From Bacillota bacterium (GTDB lineage: Bacteria; Bacillota_A; Clostridia; DSM-8532), in contig JAFADM010000514.1 in NCBI GenBank assembly GCA_023424865.1, positions 1-9,189 on the forward strand: a stretch of DNA of 9,189 nucleotides. The letters run 5' to 3'. Below the pieces are notes generated by a model. That model saw only the letters and a list, made by a program, of their open reading frames with translations. It had not been told where the DNA came from and did no database searches. Of this stretch, positions 5,767 to 9,189 are shown piece by piece. Made by a program: the position numbers and the translations under genes. Each line of letters starts with the position of its first letter. The stretch's first letter is position 1.

Positions 5767-8461
5767 GTATATTCACCTCCTCCGCTTGAAGAGTAAAGCC
5801 AAACACCGTTCCTCGGGGTGTGTTAGCTCTTGCATATATTTTGCCTTCATGAGCCTCAATAATGGATTTGCACAGTGCAAGCCCCAGGCCCAGGCCACGC
5901 CTACCGTCTCCCCGGCTGTTATCAACCGTATAAAACATATCGAATAGCCTTGGCTTGGCTCCTTCCGGTATACCTGAGCCATCGTCGGCAATTTCCACCA
6001 ATACCGTTTGGGCTTCACGATGTGCGGAAATAAGAATATGAGAACCTGAAGGCGTGTACTTGATTGCATTGTCCACAATATTGATAAGAACCTGAACAAT
6101 AAGCTGGGAGTCCATTTTAGCCATAAGGAGCTCATCGTCAAGAACCGTTTTGATAAAATGCTCTTCGCTTTTTCGATTAACATGAAGAAGTGCTTCCGTG
6201 ATCACCTCTTCCAAAAGCTCCGGTTGAAGATTCAAATTTAATGTGCCATTATCAATCCTTGTAATGGAAAGCAGATTTTCTATCAGATTAATGAGCCACA
6301 TGGAATCATCGTATATATCCGTATAAAGAGCCGTTTTTTGCTCTTTGTTCAGCACCTCGGAATTTGCCATAAGTATACCTGCATTGCCGGAAATACTGGT
6401 CAGCGGAGTACGCAAATCATGGGAAATGGCCCGGAGCAAATTGGCCCTAAGCTGTTCCTGCTGAATCTGTATGGATATTTGCTTCTGGGTTTCGTTCAGG
6501 CGTTCCTTCTCCAGTGCCAGTGCGCATTCACTGAGCATTGCAATCATCAGGTTTTTTTCAAAGGTTTCAAGAGGGTAATTCCTGTCCAGAACGATTCCGG
6601 CTACAGCGAGAACCGTATTGCCCTGTCGTACTGCAAGATAAAGGCATTTGGCGGCTGAGAGAGTACCCGTAGTAGCTCCCGCCCGTTTATTGTTTTTGTA
6701 TACCCACTCCGCTACCGCACGCTCATCCTGCCCAAGATAATCCTGAGTATCCGCCGCCGTATCATCATTGACGAATACCATAGGCTCAGACAAAGCCTCC
6801 TGCTGCACGGAATAAAAAACGATGGTGCGGTTAAGCAGCTTTACCAATTGTCCTGCTGTTTCGCTTAAAATTTCAGATTGATTTTTAGCCTGCTGCAAAT
6901 TACGGCTTGTTTCCAAGAGTATCTCCGTACGGTACGCTTTTTGGGCAGATTCACGTGCCTGCTCCTTGACCCGCTTGGTTAATGTTCCGGTTATAAACGC
7001 AGCCGAGAGCATGACAAGCAATGTGATTGGATAACCGGAGTCATAAACATGCAGCGAAAAGTAGGGCCTGGTAAAAAGAAAATCAAAAATAAGGACACTC
7101 AGCACGGAAGATACCATGCTGTAAAGTCTTCCCCTTGTAATGATGGCATTAAGCAGCACACCTAAAATATAGACCGTAATAATATTTGCTTCAATGAATC
7201 CCAATAAATCGAACCAGTACCCAATCAGCGTACATATAGCCAAAATACCCACGGATTTTGCTGCGTCTGCTGCCGACAGCTTTTGAGAAGGCTTCCCGAA
7301 TTTAAAGCTTTTTTTGGCCGAGGAAGATTGTGTATCGGGAATAATGTAAACATCAAGATTAGGAGCTACTGCGGTCAATCTGTCAACAAAGCTGGATTTT
7401 GAGAACCAGCTTCCCTTTTGCCCCGAGCGTCCCATAACGATTTTAGAAACCCGGCTGATATTGGCATACTCCGCAATCTGCCCCGGGATATCTTCACCGT
7501 ACACCGTAGCAATCTGAGCTCCAAGCTGTTCCGCAAGCCTTACATTTTCTCTTAAAGCAAGACTGATTTTATCCGGCAGTTCCTGGGATTCCGATGTTTC
7601 TACAAAAAGCGCTGTAAAGGTGCCGTGAAAAGCGTCTGCCATTCTTGCAGCCGTCCGGATGACCTTGGCGTTTGAAGGTGCGGAGGACAGGCATACAAGA
7701 ATGTGTTCGTTAAAATAGGAGCCCTTGCCTTTGGGCTGCTCGCTATTTTGGATGGCAATACGATTGACCTGATCTGCCGTGCGCCTCAGGGCAATCTCCC
7801 TAAGTGCAACAAGCTTCTCTTTTGTAAAAAAATTAGAGAGCGCCCGCTGGGCCTGATCCTTCCGGTATATTTTTCCCTTGTTCAGCCGTTCAATCAAATC
7901 CTCCGGCTCAATATCCACCAGCTCTATCTGATCGGCACTGTCGAATACACTGTCTGGAATCCGCTCTTTTACAGTAACACCTGTAATGGAGGCCACCACA
8001 TCATTGAGGCTTTCTATGTGCTGTACGTTAATGGTTGTGTAGACATCAATCCCTGCCCTCAGAAGTTCCTCTACGTCCTGATATCTTTTCTTGTGGCGGC
8101 AGCCCTGTGCATTAGTATGAGCCAGCTCATCCACAAGAATCAATTCCGGCTTTCTCCTTATTGCTCCATCCAGATCAAATTCCTTCAGCAAAATACCTTT
8201 ATATAAAATCTCGAGAGGCGGCAACGCTTCCAGGCCCTGTAAAACAGTCATGGTTTCCGGACGGTCGTGGGGTTCAATGTAGCCTGAAACCACATCTATT
8301 CCATCCTTCTTGGCCTCATGGGCATCACTCAGCATGGCATAAGTTTTTCCCACACCTGCCGCATAACCGAAATAAATTCTCAGCTTGCCCCGTTCTTTTT
8401 CGGCGGGTCCCTCTGAGAACTGTTTCAATAGAGGGTTAGAAGGGGTGTGTTTTATCGCCAT
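5759..8461 (-). CDS. kdpD: KdpD, sensor histidine kinase for potassium/turgor
   Basis: This 900-residue kinase has the complete KdpD layout. The N-terminal KdpD domain (about 20-230) has Walker A GYAAGVGKT at 32-40 and a Walker B-like LILVDELAH at 107-115. A universal-stress-protein domain (about 253-375) follows, then four close membrane helices (DUF4118, about 403-492), a GAF-like domain (about 530-650), the phospho-acceptor helix with ISHDLRTPL (H681), and an ATPase domain with N798, DDGSGIP (826-832) and GLGLGLA. E. coli KdpD is similar in length (894). I place the start at the ATG at 8459-8461, 8 nt after the ribosome site AGGGAGGAGG (8470-8479). An in-frame TTG at 8485 lies upstream of that site and is unlikely to be used. 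The gene heads the kdpD-kdpE-uvsE unit and diverges from kdpF. The protein senses K+ and ionic or turgor stress and controls KdpE phosphorylation. Confidence 0.95.
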   Translation of the reverse strand: MAIKHTPSNPLLKQFSEGPAEKERGKLRIYFGYAAGVGKTYAMLSDAHEAKKDGIDVVSGYIEPHDRPETMTVLQGLEALPPLEILYKGILLKEFDLDGAIRRKPELILVDELAHTNAQGCRHKKRYQDVEELLRAGIDVYTTINVQHIESLNDVVASITGVTVKERIPDSVFDSADQIELVDIEPEDLIERLNKGKIYRKDQAQRALSNFFTKEKLVALREIALRRTADQVNRIAIQNSEQPKGKGSYFNEHILVCLSSAPSNAKVIRTAARMADAFHGTFTALFVETSESQELPDKISLALRENVRLAEQLGAQIATVYGEDIPGQIAEYANISRVSKIVMGRSGQKGSWFSKSSFVDRLTAVAPNLDVYIIPDTQSSSAKKSFKFGKPSQKLSAADAAKSVGILAICTLIGYWFDLLGFIEANIITVYILGVLLNAIITRGRLYSMVSSVLSVLIFDFLFTRPYFSLHVYDSGYPITLLVMLSAAFITGTLTKRVKEQARESAQKAYRTEILLETSRNLQQAKNQSEILSETAGQLVKLLNRTIVFYSVQQEALSEPMVFVNDDTAADTQDYLGQDERAVAEWVYKNNKRAGATTGTLSAAKCLYLAVRQGNTVLAVAGIVLDRNYPLETFEKNLMIAMLSECALALEKERLNETQKQISIQIQQEQLRANLLRAISHDLRTPLTSISGNAGILMANSEVLNKEQKTALYTDIYDDSMWLINLIENLLSITRIDNGTLNLNLQPELLEEVITEALLHVNRKSEEHFIKTVLDDELLMAKMDSQLIVQVLINIVDNAIKYTPSGSHILISAHREAQTVLVEIADDGSGIPEGAKPRLFDMFYTVDNSRGDGRRGLGLGLALCKSIIEAHEGKIYARANTPRGTVFGFTLQAEEVNIHE

Positions 8462-8474
8462 TCCGGTATCCTCC

Positions 8475-8500
8475 TCCCTGGACAAATTCCCTGGACAAAT
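8475..8500. repeat. Perfect 13-nt tandem duplication in the kdpD leader
   Basis: TCCCTGGACAAAT occurs at 8475-8487 and again immediately at 8488-8500. On the minus (transcribed) strand the kdpD-proximal copy supplies the first AGGGA of the kdpD ribosome site. The unit looks like a recent slippage duplication that lengthened the leader, and it explains the spurious upstream in-frame TTG. Confidence 0.75.
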
Positions 8501-8513
8501 GATTATTAGAAGT

Positions 8514-8522
8514 AGTATAGCA
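8514..8522 (-). promoter_or_regulatory. Possible extended -10 promoter for kdpDE
   Basis: On the minus strand TGC-TATACT forms an extended -10 (TGn directly upstream of a 5-of-6 match). No good -35 is seen. It could give a low basal level of kdpD-kdpE, with transcription starting near 8507. It competes as an explanation with the TATGAT hexamer at 8534-8539. Confidence 0.4.
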
Positions 8523-8533
8523 GATTTAAAATA

Positions 8534-8561
8534 ATCATAGCATTATGGCTTTACACATGGC
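8534..8561 (-). promoter_or_regulatory. Predicted KdpE-dependent promoter of kdpD-kdpE-uvsE
   Basis: On the minus strand a -10-like TATGAT (8534-8539) begins exactly 22 nt after the end of the 18-bp element. The hexamer in the -35 position (GCCATG) is poor, as expected where an activator takes over that contact. The same 22-nt geometry is found on the kdpF side. Confidence 0.5.
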
Positions 8562-8579
8562 ATTAAGACCGTATTAAGA
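8562..8579 (-). promoter_or_regulatory. Putative KdpE box facing kdpD
   Basis: The minus strand reads TCTTAATACGGTCTTAAT: two identical heptamers TCTTAAT with an 11-bp period. It is the inverted copy, with one mismatch, of the element at 8872-8889. An 11-bp direct repeat is the typical site of OmpR/PhoB-family regulators, and the adjacent genes encode one (KdpE). The sequence match is seen. Binding by KdpE is inferred. Confidence 0.6.
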
Positions 8580-8750
8580 TGCGTTGAAAAAGCAAGACCT
8601 TAAGTGTTGTTAGATTAATCATTTCCTTAGCAGCACAAACTTAAGCCTGTAATCCATTTAAAAATTAAATTATTATTCAAACGCTTTGAATTCCTTTAGC
8701 TTCTTCTGAATTGTAAATTTTAAATTATTTTTTACATATAAAGCATTAAC

Positions 8751-8782
8751 AATTTATGGATTTAAGAATTTATGGATTCAAG
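8751..8782. repeat. 16-nt tandem repeat in the kdp intergenic region
   Basis: The unit AATTTATGGATTYAAG is repeated head-to-tail at 8751-8766 and 8767-8782 with a single C/T difference. It may be a regulatory site or simple slippage in AT-rich DNA. Confidence 0.6.
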
Positions 8783-8814
8783 GTTTATACTTTCTTGAAA
8801 TAATTCCAAGCTTT

Positions 8815-8847
8815 ACCGCGGATAATACTCCATGTGCGGTTTATCCG
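8815..8847. repeat. Interleaved inverted repeats upstream of the kdpF-side box
   Basis: ACCGC (8815-8819) pairs with GCGGT (8836-8840), and CGGATAA (8819-8825) pairs with TTATCCG (8841-8847). The arms are interleaved (a-b-a'-b') with no nucleotides between them, so the two hairpins are mutually exclusive. The element lies 25 bp upstream of the putative KdpE box and upstream of the predicted transcript start, so a DNA operator is more likely than an RNA switch. Confidence 0.5.
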
Positions 8848-8871
8848 ATAAGAAATTCCCGTAAAAGATAT

Positions 8872-8889
8872 TCTTAATACTGTCTTAAT
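8872..8889 (+). promoter_or_regulatory. Putative KdpE box facing the kdpF operon
   Basis: The sequence TCTTAATACTGTCTTAAT contains two identical TCTTAAT heptamers with an 11-bp period. It matches the kdpD-side element in 17 of 18 positions in the opposite orientation. It abuts the -35 region of the predicted kdpF promoter, the position expected of a response-regulator activator. Confidence 0.65.
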
Positions 8890-8917
8890 TTGCTTTCAGA
8901 AACGCTAACCCTAAACT
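8890..8917 (+). promoter_or_regulatory. Predicted promoter of the kdpF operon
   Basis: TTGCTT (8890-8895) and TAAACT (8912-8917) are separated by 16 bp, and the -10 begins 22 nt after the putative KdpE box. Both hexamers are weak, consistent with activator dependence. Transcription would start near 8924, with a leader of about 45 nt to the first small gene. Confidence 0.5.
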
Positions 8918-8970
8918 AATGTCCGAGATGGTACACTGAATCAAAAATTAAGAACAAGGAGGGAACACCT

Positions 8971-9063
8971 ATGGATATTCTTATGCTCATTGTGTTAGTA
9001 ATCTGCTTTTTCATACTTAAGCTGTTTGCCGATTGGTGCGGACACCAGATTGAGAAATCCTAG
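8971..9063 (+). CDS. 30-residue membrane microprotein preceding kdpF
   Basis: This short frame begins with ATG 7 nt after an excellent AAGGAGGG ribosome site (8956-8963). It encodes 30 residues: one hydrophobic helix (about residues 2-19, MDILMLIVLVICFFILKLF) followed by a polar tail with ADWCGHQIEKS. Its stop codon overlaps the ribosome site of kdpF (GGGAGG, 9063-9068), indicating coupled translation within the kdp operon. It resembles KdpF in size and topology but lacks the conserved GYLVYAL and NPE.F part, so it is not a second kdpF. I recall similar tiny single-helix genes ending in a W/R-x-C motif before kdpF or kdpA in other bacteria, but cannot verify it here. It may be an accessory or regulatory peptide of KdpFABC. 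Confidence 0.7.
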   Translation: MDILMLIVLVICFFILKLFADWCGHQIEKS

Positions 9064-9076
9064 GGAGGATAAATTG

Positions 9077-9154
9077 ATGATCATTCTTGGAATTTTAATT
9101 TTAGCATTGGGAGGGTACCTGGTGTACGCCCTTGTCAACCCTGAAAGATTTTAG
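9077..9154 (+). CDS. kdpF: KdpF, small stabilising subunit of the Kdp K+-ATPase
   Basis: The product is 25 residues: a single hydrophobic helix ending in GYLVYALVNPERF, which closely matches the end of known KdpF proteins (GYLVYALINAE.F in E. coli). KdpF is a one-helix membrane peptide that packs against KdpA and stabilises the KdpFABC complex. I chose ATG at 9077, 8 nt after GGGAGG, over the TTG at 9074. The kdpA start follows 11 nt after the stop. Confidence 0.9.
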   Translation: MIILGILILALGGYLVYALVNPERF

Positions 9155-9165
9155 CGGAAGGTTGG

Positions 9166-9189
9166 ATGAAAAATATGCTGCAAATAGTT
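9166..9189 (+). CDS. kdpA: KdpA start, truncated by the window edge
   Basis: Only the first codons (MKNMLQIV) are present. A GGAAGG ribosome site at 9156-9161 precedes ATG at 9166 by 4 nt. A second ATG at 9175 (spacing 13 nt) is an alternative start. Identification rests on position directly after kdpF in the conserved kdpF-A-B-C order and is not proved by the eight residues visible. KdpA would be the potassium-channel-like subunit of the transporter. Confidence 0.6.

Larger units (their letters stand above)
8462..8970. other. Divergent kdp control region (about 500 bp without a gene)
   Basis: This AT-rich stretch separates kdpD (minus) from the kdpF operon (plus). It holds a 13-nt tandem duplication at the kdpD leader, two inverted copies of an 18-bp direct-repeat element with matching promoters, a 17-bp palindrome ATTCAAACGCTTTGAAT (8675-8691), a 16-nt tandem repeat, and overlapping inverted repeats near 8815-8847. 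I see no convincing reading frame in it. I also find no ydaO-type c-di-AMP riboswitch signature (no GGGGTNAATC or CAGCTAAC core), although such elements precede kdp genes in some Bacillota. Confidence 0.7.

Noticed and set aside
7703..8206. 167-codon plus-strand frame antisense to kdpD
   Set aside because: It lies wholly within the conserved KdpD coding sequence, has no ribosome site and resembles no protein I recognise.
8462..8485. Upstream TTG start giving KdpD eight extra residues
   Set aside because: The ribosome site AGGGAGGAGG lies inside that extension and is ideally spaced for the ATG at 8459-8461.
8815..8847. H-type RNA pseudoknot
   Set aside because: Zero-length connecting loops make the classical fold sterically unlikely, and the element lies upstream of the predicted transcript start.
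8486..8970. A ydaO/yuaA c-di-AMP riboswitch ahead of kdpF
   Set aside because: The conserved cores (GGGGTNAATC-like and ACAGCTAAC-like segments) are missing. The only resemblance is a short GCTAACC, and the predicted leader is only about 45 nt.

Overview
The window looks like a chromosomal segment of a low-to-moderate GC Bacillota, most likely a member of the Clostridia. The reasons are strong AGGAGG-type ribosome sites, AT-rich intergenic DNA, PadR and TetR regulators paired with small effector genes, a long-form UvsE, and a KdpD/KdpE pair beside a kdpF-A operon. No rRNA, tRNA, CRISPR array, complete mobile element or c-di-AMP riboswitch was seen.

Layout. (1) 20-1214, plus strand: a TetR-family regulator overlaps a CPBP-family membrane protease by 8 nt, forming a two-gene operon. 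(2) 1366-1833, plus strand: a stand-alone HD-domain phosphohydrolase. It has its own sigma-A-type promoter, preceded by two 20-nt near-identical direct repeats. (3) 1863-3526, minus strand: a PadR-family regulator overlaps a beta-lactamase-fold serine hydrolase by 4 nt, with tandem operator-like repeats over the padR promoter. (4) 3527-3748: an intergenic stretch with an almost perfectly symmetric, roughly 66-nt palindrome. (5) 3749-8461, minus strand: kdpD, kdpE (8-nt overlap) and uvsE (20-nt gap), apparently one transcription unit. UvsE carries a C-terminal domain that I recognise as DUF1722/YbgA-like. (6) 8462-8970: a divergent control region of about 500 bp. (7) 8971-9189, plus strand: a 30-codon membrane microprotein, kdpF, and the first codons of kdpA, which runs off the window.

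How it works together. KdpD senses low K+ or turgor stress and phosphorylates KdpE, which should activate the divergent kdpFABC operon encoding the high-affinity K+-importing ATPase. The clearest new signal is in the divergent region. An 18-bp element, TCTTAATAC[G/T]GTCTTAAT (an 11-bp-period direct repeat), occurs twice in opposite orientation, once facing kdpDE and once facing kdpF. In both cases a -10-like hexamer lies exactly 22 nt downstream. I infer that these are KdpE boxes driving both the transporter and the sensor/regulator, which would also carry uvsE. A UV-damage endonuclease would then share the potassium/osmotic-stress regulon.
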